Shown here: piece by piece, positions 1-7,495 of the stretch
Layout: every line of letters begins with the position of its first letter
Position numbering within the stretch: the stretch's first letter is position 1
Assembly: GCA_036502295.1 (NCBI GenBank)
Contig: DASXYU010000076.1
Coordinates: 1-29,432, forward strand
Source of the DNA: DASXYU01 sp036502295
GTDB taxonomy: Bacteria; Actinomycetota; Actinomycetes; Mycobacteriales; Jatrophihabitantaceae
Reading direction: 5' to 3'
Length of the DNA: 29,432 bases
Position numbers and translations under genes: made by a program
Notes under the pieces: model-generated
The model's database searches: none
What the model was told of the DNA's origin: nothing
What the model saw: the letters and a program-made list of their open reading frames with translations, nothing else

Positions 1-16
1 TCGGCTCAATCGCTTG

Positions 17-22
17 TAACTT
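17..22 (+). promoter_or_regulatory. Candidate -10 box for a leaderless aldo/keto reductase transcript
   Basis: The hexamer TAACTT fits the TANNNT form of actinobacterial -10 boxes and ends 7 nt before the ATG at 30, the spacing expected if transcription starts at the start codon. There is no Shine-Dalgarno sequence before this ATG, which also suits a leaderless message. The -35 region would lie at or beyond the window edge, so it cannot be judged. Confidence 0.35.
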
Positions 23-29
23 TGAGATC

Positions 30-1016
30 ATGACGATCTCCACGGTGAATCTTGGCGGGCTGGCTGTGTCGGCCCAGGGTTTGGGCTGCATGGGCATGAG
101 CCAGAGCTACGGGCGCGGTGATTGGGACGAGTCCATCGCTACTGTGCATCGCGCGGTCGAGCTCGGCGTGACGCTGCTCGACACCGCCAACGTCTACGGC
201 GCGGGACACAACGAGGTGCTCGTGGGACGTGCGCTCGCCACGGGCGGTCTGCGTGACGGTGGTCTGCGTGATCAGGTGCAGCTCGCGACGAAGTTCGGTA
301 TCGACTGGAGCGAAGGACGTGGCGCCCCCGGCCGTTCTGTCCGCGGCAAGCACGGGTACGTGAAGCAGGCCTGCGAGGACTCGCTCACCCGACTCGGCGT
401 CGATCACATCGACCTCTACTACCTGCACCGTCCGCCGACCGACGCCGAGATCGAGGAGACGGTCGCCGCAATGGGCGAACTCGTCGCCGAGGGCAAGGTT
501 CGCCACCTCGGGCTCTCGGAGGTGGACGACTCGCTGCTGCGCCGTGCCTACGCGGTGCACCCGATCGCCGCGGTGCAGTCGGAATACTCGCTCTGGACGC
601 GCGACCCGGAGACCACGGTGCTGCCCGCGCTGCGCGAACTCGGTGTCGGCCTCGTGCCGTTCTCGCCGCTGGGGCGTGGCTTTCTCACCGGCACGGTGCA
701 GGCGGCGTCCTTCGACACCGGTGACTACCGGGCCACGAACCCGCGCTTCGCCGATGGTGCCGCCGAGGCGAACCAGTCGATCGCCGACACCGTCGCCGCT
801 GTGGCCGCCCGTAAGGGGGTTGCTGCGGCGCAGGTCGCCCTCGCCTGGGTGCACGGCCAGGCCGCGCGCCTCGGCGTCCCCGTCGTCCCCATCCCGGGGA
901 CGAAGCGCCGTACGTGGCTGGAGCAGAACGTCGGTGCCGCCGATGTCGTCCTCGACGAAGCCGACTACGCCGAACTCGACCCGCTCAGCGACCGGGTCGT
1001 CGGCGCCCGCTACTGA
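30..1016 (+). CDS. Aldo/keto reductase
   Basis: 328-residue cytosolic NADPH-dependent oxidoreductase of the aldo/keto reductase superfamily, of the kind that reduces aldehydes and ketones; the substrate is not predictable. The catalytic tetrad is visible: Asp51 and Tyr56 in DTANVYG, Lys88 in ATKFG and His133 in YYLHR. The C-terminal cofactor region holds VPIPGTKR, typical of AKR families that bind NADP(H). The N-terminal LGCMGMS segment and overall length match the AKR13-like group common in actinobacteria. The ATG at 30 is the only sensible start, immediately before the conserved first strand. The PHP-domain gene begins 8 nt after its stop on the same strand, so the two are probably co-transcribed, although no functional link is known. 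The family call is firm; the physiological role is open. Confidence 0.93.
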   Translation: MTISTVNLGGLAVSAQGLGCMGMSQSYGRGDWDESIATVHRAVELGVTLLDTANVYGAGHNEVLVGRALATGGLRDGGLRDQVQLATKFGIDWSEGRGAPGRSVRGKHGYVKQACEDSLTRLGVDHIDLYYLHRPPTDAEIEETVAAMGELVAEGKVRHLGLSEVDDSLLRRAYAVHPIAAVQSEYSLWTRDPETTVLPALRELGVGLVPFSPLGRGFLTGTVQAASFDTGDYRATNPRFADGAAEANQSIADTVAAVAARKGVAAAQVALAWVHGQAARLGVPVVPIPGTKRRTWLEQNVGAADVVLDEADYAELDPLSDRVVGARY

Positions 1017-1024
1017 GGGCCGCG

Positions 1025-2113
1025 ATGACGGCGCGTGATCCGGTTGCGGACCTCAAACAGATCGCGTTTCTGCTCGAACGGGCGCTGGAGCCGACCTACC
1101 GGGTGAAGGCCTTTCGCAAGGCCGCCGAGACCGTGCGCGCGCTGCCGCCCTCCGAACTCACGCAACGGGTCTCCGCCGGAACGCTGACCGAGCTGCCCGG
1201 CATCGGAGAGGTGACGGCACGCTGCGTCGCGGAGTCGCTCGCCGGCGAGGAGCCGGTCTACCTACGTCGGTTGCTCGCCACGGAATCGGTGTTCGGGGGG
1301 ACGCCGATCGATGATGCGACAGCGGCATTGCGGGCCGCGCTGCGCGGCGACTGCCACAGCCACTCGGACTGGTCGGACGGCGGTGCCTCCATCGAGGAGA
1401 TGGCCCTCACCGCCCGCAGCCTCGGCCATGCCTACCTCGTCCTCACCGACCACTCTCCGCGACTCAAGGTGGCGCGTGGGCTCTCCGCGGAGCGGCTGGC
1501 GAAGCAACTTGATGTCGTCGCCGAACTCAACGACCGGCTCGCGCCGTTCCGCATCCTCACCGGCATCGAGGTCGACATCAACGAGGACGGCACCCTCGAC
1601 CAGGACCTCGCCCTGCTCGACCGGCTGGACCTCGTGGTGGCGAGTGTGCACAGCAAGCTGAAGATGCCGTCCGAGGAGATGACGCCGCGGATGGTGGCGG
1701 CGATCGCCAACGGGCGCATCGACGTCCTCGGGCATTGCACCGGGCGGCTCGTCGCGCGACAGCGCGAATCGGGCACGAGTGCCGGCGAACGCGGCACCAG
1801 GCCGGAGTCGCAGTTCGACGCCGAGATCGTCTTCGCCGCCTGCGCTCAGTTCGGGGTCGCCGTCGAGATCAACTCGCGTCCGGAACGACTCGACCCGCCG
1901 AAGCGGCTGCTGCGCCTGGCGATCGAGGCCGGCTGCCTGCTCAGCATCGACACCGACGCGCACGCGCCGGGGCAGCTCGACTGGCAGGTGAACGGCTGCG
2001 AGCGAGCGGTCCGCTGCGGTGCGCCGACCGAGTCGATCGTGAACACCTGGGACACGGGCGACCTGCTCAGCTGGACCGCCGACCACGACCGCCGACCGGC
2101 AGCTACTGGTTAG
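1025..2113 (+). CDS. PHP-domain phosphoesterase with N-terminal helix-hairpin-helix (PolX-like, no polymerase core)
   Basis: 362-residue protein. Residues 1-90 resemble the DNA polymerase X/beta 8-kDa helical region, with a helix-hairpin-helix at about 55-65 (LPGIGEVTA). Residues 108-345 form a PHP metal-dependent phosphoesterase domain with the expected ligands: His111 and His113 (HSHSD), His143 (TDHSP), Glu182 (GIEVDIN), His209 (SVHSK), His237 (LGHCTG) and Asp311/His313 (DTDAHA). In bacterial PolX the same two modules flank a polymerase palm domain, which is absent here. A DNA end-processing or 3'-phosphoesterase role is an inference from the family. The ATG at 1025 lies 8 nt after the aldo/keto reductase stop; the reading frame is open upstream, but that part is a low-complexity Arg-rich shadow. 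The 3' end overlaps the convergent MhuD-like gene by 11 bp. Confidence 0.88.
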   Translation: MTARDPVADLKQIAFLLERALEPTYRVKAFRKAAETVRALPPSELTQRVSAGTLTELPGIGEVTARCVAESLAGEEPVYLRRLLATESVFGGTPIDDATAALRAALRGDCHSHSDWSDGGASIEEMALTARSLGHAYLVLTDHSPRLKVARGLSAERLAKQLDVVAELNDRLAPFRILTGIEVDINEDGTLDQDLALLDRLDLVVASVHSKLKMPSEEMTPRMVAAIANGRIDVLGHCTGRLVARQRESGTSAGERGTRPESQFDAEIVFAACAQFGVAVEINSRPERLDPPKRLLRLAIEAGCLLSIDTDAHAPGQLDWQVNGCERAVRCGAPTESIVNTWDTGDLLSWTADHDRRPAATG

Positions 2114-2405
2114 CGACGGCGAAGGACCAGAGTTCGCTGGAGACGCTCACCGGTGCCTGCCCGGGTTTGGCCGCGCCGTGGCCGTGCCCGAAGGCGGAGG
2201 AGTTGAGCCACGCCTGGAACGACTCTTCGTCCTTCCAGCGCGTCACCACGAGCCATGTCGTGCGGTCATCGGTGGGCTGAAGCAGCTCGAAGCCCTCGAA
2301 GCCCGGCTGAGCGTCGACCGCGCCGGCACGCGCGGCGAAGCGGCGCGCTAGCTCGTCCCCACTGCCAGCAGGAACCGTGATCGCGTTGATCTTTATCACC
2401 GTCAC
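2103..2405 (-). CDS. MhuD/IsdG-like haem-degrading monooxygenase (ABM fold)
   Basis: 100-residue protein of the antibiotic-biosynthesis-monooxygenase fold, closest by eye to mycobacterial MhuD (Rv3592), which degrades haem to mycobilin and releases iron. Conserved features are the VIKINAI start with Asn7, the VTRWKDEESFQAW block with Trp66, and His74/His76 where MhuD has its axial haem ligand His75. These match the Asn-Trp-His set of the IsdG/MhuD family, so a haem oxygenase role is more likely than a polyketide monooxygenase. The GTG start overlaps the aceE stop as GTGA, which implies translational coupling to the pyruvate dehydrogenase gene upstream. No iron-regulator site is obvious. The one-residue offset around the haem-ligand His needs an alignment to settle. 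Confidence 0.8.
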   Translation of the reverse strand: MTVIKINAITVPAGSGDELARRFAARAGAVDAQPGFEGFELLQPTDDRTTWLVVTRWKDEESFQAWLNSSAFGHGHGAAKPGQAPVSVSSELWSFAVANQ

Positions 2406-5152
2406 GAGTCACCACCGATGGTGCCGTGACCGGCAGCGTTCACGTCCTTCAGCTGGTAGCGGTCGAAGGCGTCCCGCGCGGTTCCGGCCTTCACCTCTCC
2501 GGCGCGCTCGAGCTGCTCCAGCGTCGCCACCACGATCGACTCTGCGTCGATGAGGAAGAAGCGGCGCGCAGCACCACGTGTATCGGCGAAACCGAAGCCG
2601 TCAGCACCGAGTGAGGTGTAGTCGTTCGGCACCCAGCGCGAGATCTGGTCGGGCACCGCCCGCATGAAGTCCGACACCGCCACAACCGGTCCGCGGGTCG
2701 AGGTGAGTCTCGACGTCACGTAGGGGATGCGCTGCTCGACACCGGGATTGAGCAGAGCCTCGTGCTCGCTCTCCACCGCGTCGCGGCGCAGCTCGTTCCA
2801 GGACGTCACCGACCAGACATCGGCATCGACACCCCACTCCGCACCGAGCAACTCCTGCGCCCGCAGTGCCCACGGCATCGCCACGCCCGAGGCGAGGACC
2901 TGCGCCCGAGGACGCTCCCCGGCCAGCCCGGGCGAGTAGAGGTAGATGCCGCGCAGCAGTCCCTCGATGTCGAGGTTCGCCGGCTCCGCCGGCTGCACGA
3001 TCGGCTCGTTGTAGACGGTGAGGTAGTAGAAGACGTCGTGCTCGGTGACCGCCGGCGTCTCGTAGGCCCCGACGCCGTACATGCGTTGCAGGCCGTCCTT
3101 CACGATGTGCGCGATCTCGAAGGCGAAGGCGGGGTCGTAGGCGACACAGGCGGGGTTCGTGGAGGCGAGCAGCAGCGAATGCCCGTCGGCGTGCTGCAGC
3201 CCCTCACCGGTGAGGGTGGTCCGTCCCGCGGTGGCACCGAGGACGAAGCCGCGCCCGAGCTGGTCGGCGAGCTGCCAGAACTGGTCGCCGGTCCGCTGGA
3301 AGCCGAACATCGAATAGAAGATGTAGAAGGGGATCATCGGCGTGCCGTGTGTGGCGTAGGACGTCGCCGCCGCGATCAGCGACGCAGTCGACCCGGCCTC
3401 GCTGATGCCCTCGTGCAGGATCTGGCCGGTGGCCGACTCCTTGTACGACAACAGCAGGTCGCGGTCGACCGCCTCGTACTCCTGCCCATGCGGGCTGTAG
3501 ATCTTCGCCGTCGGGAAGATCGCATCGAGGCCGAACGTCCTCGCCTCATCGGGGATGATCGGCACGAAGCGCTTGCCGATCTCCTTGTCCTTGATGAGGT
3601 CCTTGAAGAGACGCACCACGGCCATCGTCGTGGCGATCTGCTGCTTGCCCGATCCGCCGCGCAGCTCGGCGTAGGCGTCATCGCCCGGCAGCAGCAGTGG
3701 CTTGGAGCGCACCACGCGCTTGGGCGTGTGACCGCCGAGGGAGGCGCGCCGCTCGCGCATGTATTGGATCTCGTCGCTCTTCTCGCCCGGGTGGTAGTAC
3801 GGCGGCAGGCCGTCCTCAAGGGCCGAGTCGGGGATCGGCAGGTAGAGGCGGTCGCGGAACGCCTTGAGGTCGGCCACGCTCAGCTTCTTCATCTGGTGCG
3901 TGGCGTTGCGTCCCTCGAAGGACTCTAGCGTCCAGCCCTTGATGGTGTGGGCGAGGATGACCGTCGGCTGGCCGGTGTGCTTGCGCGCCGCTTCGAAGGC
4001 CGCGTACACCTTGCGGTAATCGTGGCCGCCGCGCGACAGCTTCGCGATCTGGTCGTCGCTCAGGTCCTCGACGATCTTGCGCAGCCGCGGGTCGCCGCCG
4101 AAGAAGTGGTCGCGGATGTAAGCGCCTGACTCGGTGGTGTAGGTCTGGTACTGCCCGTCCGGGGTGATGTTCATCTGGTTGACCAGCACGCCGTCGCCGT
4201 CCTTGGCGAGCAACGGGTCCCAGTCACGTCCCCAGATCACCTTGATGACGTTCCAGCCGGCGCCGCGGAAGTAGGACTCCAGCTCCTGGATGATCTTGCC
4301 GTTGCCACGCACCGGGCCGTCGAGGCGCTGCAGGTTGCAGTTGATGACGAAGGTGAGGTTGTCAAGCTCCTCGCGGGCCGCGAGGCCGATCGCGCCGAGC
4401 GACTCCACCTCGTCCATCTCGCCGTCGCCGAGGAAGGCCCAGACGTGCGAGTTCGACGTATCCGCGAGGCTGCGGGCGTGCAGGTAACGGTTGAAGCGCG
4501 CCTGATAGATGGCACCGATCGGGCCGAGGCCCATCGAGACGGTCGGGAACTCCCAGAACTCCGGCATGAGGCGCGGATGCGGGTAGGACGAGAGACCGAA
4601 CGGGGCATGCGACTTCTCCAGGCGGAAGCCGTCGAGGTGCTCCTCGGTGAGGCGTCCGAGCAGGTAGGCGCGGGCGTAGATGCCGGGGGAGGCGTGCCCC
4701 TGGATGTAGACCTGATCGCCCATTCCGTCGGCGAGGTCCTTGCCGCGGAAGAAGTGGTTGTAGCCGACCTCGTAGAGGCTGGCGGCGCTGGCGTAGGTGG
4801 CGATATGGCCGCCGACGCCGTACTTTTTGTTCACGCGGCTCACCATCACGGCGGCATTCCACCGGATGTAGGCGCGAATGCGGCGCTCGATCTCCTCATC
4901 GCCGGGGAACCAGGGTTCGCGCTCCGGCGGGATGCTGTTGATGTAGTCGGTGCTGCGCAGGCCCGGCACGCCGACCTGGCGTTCGCGCGCTCGCTCAAGG
5001 AGCTTGAGGATGAGGAACCGGGCGCGCTGGCGGCCGTCCGCATCGATCGCGGCGTCGAACGATTCGATCCACTCACGGGTCTCGTCAGGATCGATATCGG
5101 GCAACTGGTTCGGCAGTCCGTCGGTGATGATGCTGAATCTGTCGCGTGTCAC
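2402..5152 (-). CDS. aceE: Pyruvate dehydrogenase E1 component, homodimeric (AceE)
   Basis: 916-residue thiamine-diphosphate enzyme that decarboxylates pyruvate and passes the acetyl group to the lipoyl domain of E2 in the pyruvate dehydrogenase complex. It covers the full length expected for AceE. It shows the GHIATYASAASLYEVGYNHF block, the ThDP/Mg motif starting GDGEMDE and ending NLQRLDGPVRGN, and the transketolase-like central region with EGLQHADGHS. The start is ambiguous: a GTG at 5152 gives VTRDRFSI, with GGAG 12 nt upstream, while a TTG at 5170 would add six residues without a ribosome-binding site. I prefer GTG. It is divergent from the DUF3052 gene, as in M. tuberculosis where aceE, DUF3052 and ahpE are neighbours. 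The last bases overlap the MhuD-like start. Confidence 0.96.
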   Translation of the reverse strand: MTRDRFSIITDGLPNQLPDIDPDETREWIESFDAAIDADGRQRARFLILKLLERARERQVGVPGLRSTDYINSIPPEREPWFPGDEEIERRIRAYIRWNAAVMVSRVNKKYGVGGHIATYASAASLYEVGYNHFFRGKDLADGMGDQVYIQGHASPGIYARAYLLGRLTEEHLDGFRLEKSHAPFGLSSYPHPRLMPEFWEFPTVSMGLGPIGAIYQARFNRYLHARSLADTSNSHVWAFLGDGEMDEVESLGAIGLAAREELDNLTFVINCNLQRLDGPVRGNGKIIQELESYFRGAGWNVIKVIWGRDWDPLLAKDGDGVLVNQMNITPDGQYQTYTTESGAYIRDHFFGGDPRLRKIVEDLSDDQIAKLSRGGHDYRKVYAAFEAARKHTGQPTVILAHTIKGWTLESFEGRNATHQMKKLSVADLKAFRDRLYLPIPDSALEDGLPPYYHPGEKSDEIQYMRERRASLGGHTPKRVVRSKPLLLPGDDAYAELRGGSGKQQIATTMAVVRLFKDLIKDKEIGKRFVPIIPDEARTFGLDAIFPTAKIYSPHGQEYEAVDRDLLLSYKESATGQILHEGISEAGSTASLIAAATSYATHGTPMIPFYIFYSMFGFQRTGDQFWQLADQLGRGFVLGATAGRTTLTGEGLQHADGHSLLLASTNPACVAYDPAFAFEIAHIVKDGLQRMYGVGAYETPAVTEHDVFYYLTVYNEPIVQPAEPANLDIEGLLRGIYLYSPGLAGERPRAQVLASGVAMPWALRAQELLGAEWGVDADVWSVTSWNELRRDAVESEHEALLNPGVEQRIPYVTSRLTSTRGPVVAVSDFMRAVPDQISRWVPNDYTSLGADGFGFADTRGAARRFFLIDAESIVVATLEQLERAGEVKAGTARDAFDRYQLKDVNAAGHGTIGGDS

Positions 5153-5226
5153 CCCAACAGTGTGCTCCAATGCGATTGACTAGTGCAGGTCGACAGGACC
5201 TAACTTCCCGATTGGAGGACGGCGTC

Positions 5227-5658
5227 GTGAGCTCGAACCCCGTGGCTGGCCACGGGATCGCTGAACGGATGGGCCTGCGCCCAGACATGATCGTGATGGA
5301 AATCGGGTTCGACGACGATGTCGACATGGAGCTTCGTGAGGCCATCGAGGCGTGTATCGGCGAGGAACTTCTCGACGAGGATGCCGAGGAGGTCGTCGAT
5401 GTGGTGCTGTTCTGGTTCCGGGACGGTGACGACGACCTGGCCGACATGCTGGTCGATGCGATCGGTCCTCTCGCCGACGACGGCTTCATCTGGCTGTTGA
5501 CTCCCAAGCGCGGTAACGAGTACTACGTGGAGCCGGCGGAGATCGCCGAGGCGGCGGCTATCGCCGGTCTCTCGCAGACGTCGGTCGTCCCGCTCGGAGC
5601 GGATTGGTCAGGCACGCGCCTGGTGGGGCGCAAGTCGGGAAGCGGGGGAAAGCGTTGA
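5227..5658 (+). CDS. DUF3052 family protein (Rv2239c-like)
   Basis: 143-residue acidic protein of unknown function, matching the actinobacterial DUF3052 family. It is recognised from the core AERMGLRPDMIVMEIGFDDDVD, the acidic LLDEDAEEVVDVVLFWFRDGDDDLADML segment described here only by position (about residues 48-78), and the WLLTPKRG and ADWSGTRLVGRK motifs. The GTG at 5227 is chosen because GGAGG lies 8 nt upstream (5214-5218); the longer open frame from 5146 runs into the aceE promoter region. Its stop overlaps the ahpE start. The pairing with ahpE and the divergent aceE is conserved in mycobacteria, which hints at a role near redox or central carbon metabolism, but no activity is established. 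Confidence 0.88.
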   Translation: MSSNPVAGHGIAERMGLRPDMIVMEIGFDDDVDMELREAIEACIGEELLDEDAEEVVDVVLFWFRDGDDDLADMLVDAIGPLADDGFIWLLTPKRGNEYYVEPAEIAEAAAIAGLSQTSVVPLGADWSGTRLVGRKSGSGGKR

Positions 5659-6119
5659 TTCAGGTTGGCGATGTCGCCCCGGATTTCACGCTTCACGATC
5701 AGAACAACGAGGAGTTCGTCCTCTCTTCTTACCGCGGCAACCCGGACGGTAAGGCCGTCCTCATCGTCTTCTATCCGCTGGCCTTCACCGGCATCTGTAC
5801 CGGTGAACTCGGCGTGGTGAACGTGCACATCGACGATTTCCAGAACGACTCGGTGCAGACGGTGTCGATCAGCGTCGACTCGGTCTTCTCGCACAAGATC
5901 TTCGCCGAGCGCGAGGGATTCGAGTTCCCGCTGCTGGCGGACTTCTGGCCGCACGGCGAGGTGGCGCAGACCTACGGCGTCTTCAACGACGCCACCGGCT
6001 TCGCGAACCGCGGGACGTTTCTTGTCGATAGCGACGGCATCGTGCGCTTCGCCGAGATGAACCAGCCCGGGGACGGGCGCGACGCCAACACGTGGCTCGC
6101 GGCCATCTCGGCACTCTAG
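5655..6119 (+). CDS. ahpE: 1-Cys peroxiredoxin AhpE
   Basis: 154-residue thiol peroxidase that reduces hydrogen peroxide, peroxynitrite and organic hydroperoxides. The peroxidatic cysteine is Cys48 in PLAFTGICTGE; it is the only cysteine in the protein, so this is a 1-Cys enzyme that must be recycled by an external thiol (mycoredoxin in M. tuberculosis). FPLLADFWPHGEVAQTYGVF and NRGTFLVD are near-identical to M. tuberculosis AhpE (Rv2238c). The start is taken as TTG at 5655, overlapping the DUF3052 stop (TTGA), because IQVGDVAPDFTL aligns with the AhpE N-terminus and a GGGGGAAAG ribosome-binding site precedes it. Translational coupling to DUF3052 is likely. The stop overlaps the convergent SURF1 gene by 4 bp. 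Confidence 0.94.
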   Translation: MIQVGDVAPDFTLHDQNNEEFVLSSYRGNPDGKAVLIVFYPLAFTGICTGELGVVNVHIDDFQNDSVQTVSISVDSVFSHKIFAEREGFEFPLLADFWPHGEVAQTYGVFNDATGFANRGTFLVDSDGIVRFAEMNQPGDGRDANTWLAAISAL

Positions 6120-7213
6120 CCGCCGTCCTTGTTCTCCTGCTCATCAGCCATGGCGATCTGCCAGAGGTAGTCGTTGTACGCACCGTGGTAGGTATCGCGG
6201 GTGGGGTCCCCGTCCTCTTCTTCGGGGAGGAGATCGGCGAGCGGCGCATTCGGCACTTCGAGCGCGAATCCGTAGCGATCGGCGAGGCGGGTGGCGCGCT
6301 CGACGTGACGCTGCTCCGCCGGCGAGCGGCGCCGCAGTTCGCCTCGCTCCCGCCTGACGAGAGCCGTCCCATCCTCGGCGGTCCGGCTGCCCTCGAGTTG
6401 AGGACGGGCGTCCGGGTCGATGCCGAGGAACTGCCGCTGCGCCAGCCGTGCCTCATGGCGGCTGATCAGCAACGGCGCCGCGAAGGCGAGCGCGGCGAAG
6501 ACGAACCACTGGATGACGTAGGCGAGGTGCTGCCACTCCTGCGCACCGCCGGCGGGGTTGGCGAGGCTCGGGTCCGGGACGGCGGTGAGCTGCGCGGTTC
6601 CCGGAGCCCCGGCGATGAGCGTGGCCCAGCCGTCATAGATCGCGGACGTGCCACGTGCTGCCCACTGCGCGACATTGATCGAGTCGACCAGGTCGCCCGG
6701 CAGCTCACCGAGACGGTCGTCCTTCGACTCGGAGGGGTAGACGCGCGCGGTGATGGTCTGCGGTCCGCCGGGGGGAGCCGGCAGCCTCGCCGGAGCGATG
6801 TCGCCCTGGATGAACCCGCGGACGACCAGCAGTGTCGCGGTCGAGTCGGTGAAGGGAGTGAGGACGAAGAAGCCGCTCTCGGTGCCGCCGTCGTCGGTGT
6901 CCGATTGCGGGGCGTCGACGCTGCGGTTGCGCACGAGCACCTGCCGGTCGGGCTGGAAGGCGCCGGTGGCGGTGACTGTCCGGAGCTTGATGTCGTCGGT
7001 CGGCCCGCTCGTCGCCGGGAAGGTGGCGAGCAGGTCGCCTACCGGCTTCGCCGCGTCGTGGAAGTTGGCGCGCAGCGCGTCGTTGGCGCGGACCTTCTCG
7101 TCGAAGCGCGCGACCTGCCAGATTCCGGCGGCGGTGCAGAGGAGCCCGATGAGGAGCATGAGCGCGGTCAGCGCCAGATAACGCGGTTGTCGCAGCCTGC
7201 TCAACACAAGCAT
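6116..7213 (-). CDS. SURF1 family cytochrome oxidase assembly protein with long C-terminal extension
   Basis: 365-residue membrane protein of the SURF1/Shy1 family, which assists assembly of haem a-type cytochrome c oxidase. It has the classical layout: one membrane helix near residues 13-32 (LALTALMLLIGLL), the GIWQVARFDEK motif directly after, an extracytoplasmic domain with LLVVRGFIQ, and a second helix near 231-251 containing the YVIQWFVFA signature. After the second helix comes a cytoplasmic tail of about 110 residues, rich in Arg and Glu, ending near YNDYLWQIAMADE; this tail is not part of the core SURF1 domain. The ATG at 7213 is preferred to the TTG one codon upstream. The gene starts beside a cluster of palindromic repeats. 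Confidence 0.88.
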   Translation of the reverse strand: MLVLSRLRQPRYLALTALMLLIGLLCTAAGIWQVARFDEKVRANDALRANFHDAAKPVGDLLATFPATSGPTDDIKLRTVTATGAFQPDRQVLVRNRSVDAPQSDTDDGGTESGFFVLTPFTDSTATLLVVRGFIQGDIAPARLPAPPGGPQTITARVYPSESKDDRLGELPGDLVDSINVAQWAARGTSAIYDGWATLIAGAPGTAQLTAVPDPSLANPAGGAQEWQHLAYVIQWFVFAALAFAAPLLISRHEARLAQRQFLGIDPDARPQLEGSRTAEDGTALVRRERGELRRRSPAEQRHVERATRLADRYGFALEVPNAPLADLLPEEEDGDPTRDTYHGAYNDYLWQIAMADEQENKDGG

Positions 7214-7223
7214 CAAAGTACGT

Positions 7224-7345
7224 CACGATGCGGTGATCCATCGTGGCGCTCTGTGATCCATCGCGGCAAGCCGCGATGTCAACACGACACACTGTGATCC
7301 GCCGCGGGGCTTGTGATCCATCGCGGCCTCGCCGCGATGTCAACA
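7224..7345 (-). repeat. Cluster of short palindromes with a repeated GTGATCC(A) motif
   Basis: The gap between SURF1 and tRNA-Val holds four copies of GTGATCC on the + strand at 7233, 7253, 7294 and 7313 (spacings 20, 41 and 19). Two copies run into perfect 8-bp hairpins, ATCGCGGC-aa-GCCGCGAT (7260-7277) and ATCGCGGC-ctc-GCCGCGAT (7320-7338), each followed by GTCAACA. A third inverted repeat, CACGATG/CATCGTG, spans 7224-7245. The arrangement looks like REP/BIME-type extragenic palindromes. There is no T-tract, so ordinary intrinsic termination is not clear. Strand is nominal because the elements are palindromic. Confidence 0.75.
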
Positions 7346-7402
7346 AAGCGTCGTCGCTCGGGAGAGTCGCGCGAGCGCGTTCTCCGCTCGTTCCTAGCTT
7401 TG

Positions 7403-7476
7403 TGTCCCGTGACGGATTCGAACCGCCGACCTACTCGGTGTAAACGAGCCGCTCTAACCAGCTGAGCTAACGGGAC
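7403..7476 (-). tRNA. tRNA-Val (anticodon UAC)
   Basis: The minus strand folds as a complete tRNA. The acceptor stem GTCCCGT pairs perfectly with ACGGGAC. The D arm contains AGCTCAGCTGGTTAGAGC. The anticodon stem is GCTCG/CGAGT with loop TTTACAC, so the anticodon is TAC (plus-strand positions 7440-7442), which reads valine GUA and related codons. The T arm contains GGTTCGAATCC. The discriminator base is A and the terminal CCA is not encoded. The gene stands alone, with a desaturase gene starting upstream on the same strand and the palindrome cluster downstream. Confidence 0.96.
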
Positions 7477-7495
7477 CGACGCTCAACGATACCGA

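Noticed and set aside
2762..3928. 388-codon open frame antisense to aceE
   Set aside because: It lies wholly within the strongly conserved aceE sequence, is Arg/Val/Leu-rich low complexity and shows no domain; it is a typical high-GC shadow frame.
6092..7297. 401-codon open frame antisense to SURF1
   Set aside because: It overlaps SURF1 completely and has no recognisable motif; SURF1 has family signatures and membrane helices in the right order.
7233..7345. Possible CRISPR array in the GTGATCC repeats
   Set aside because: Repeats are only 7-15 bp, spacings are irregular (20, 41, 19), parts are internally palindromic and no cas genes are present.
7243..7443. 66-codon frame ending SRDGFEPPTYSV
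   Set aside because: This is the well-known false ORF produced by reading through the complement of a tRNA gene, here tRNA-Val.
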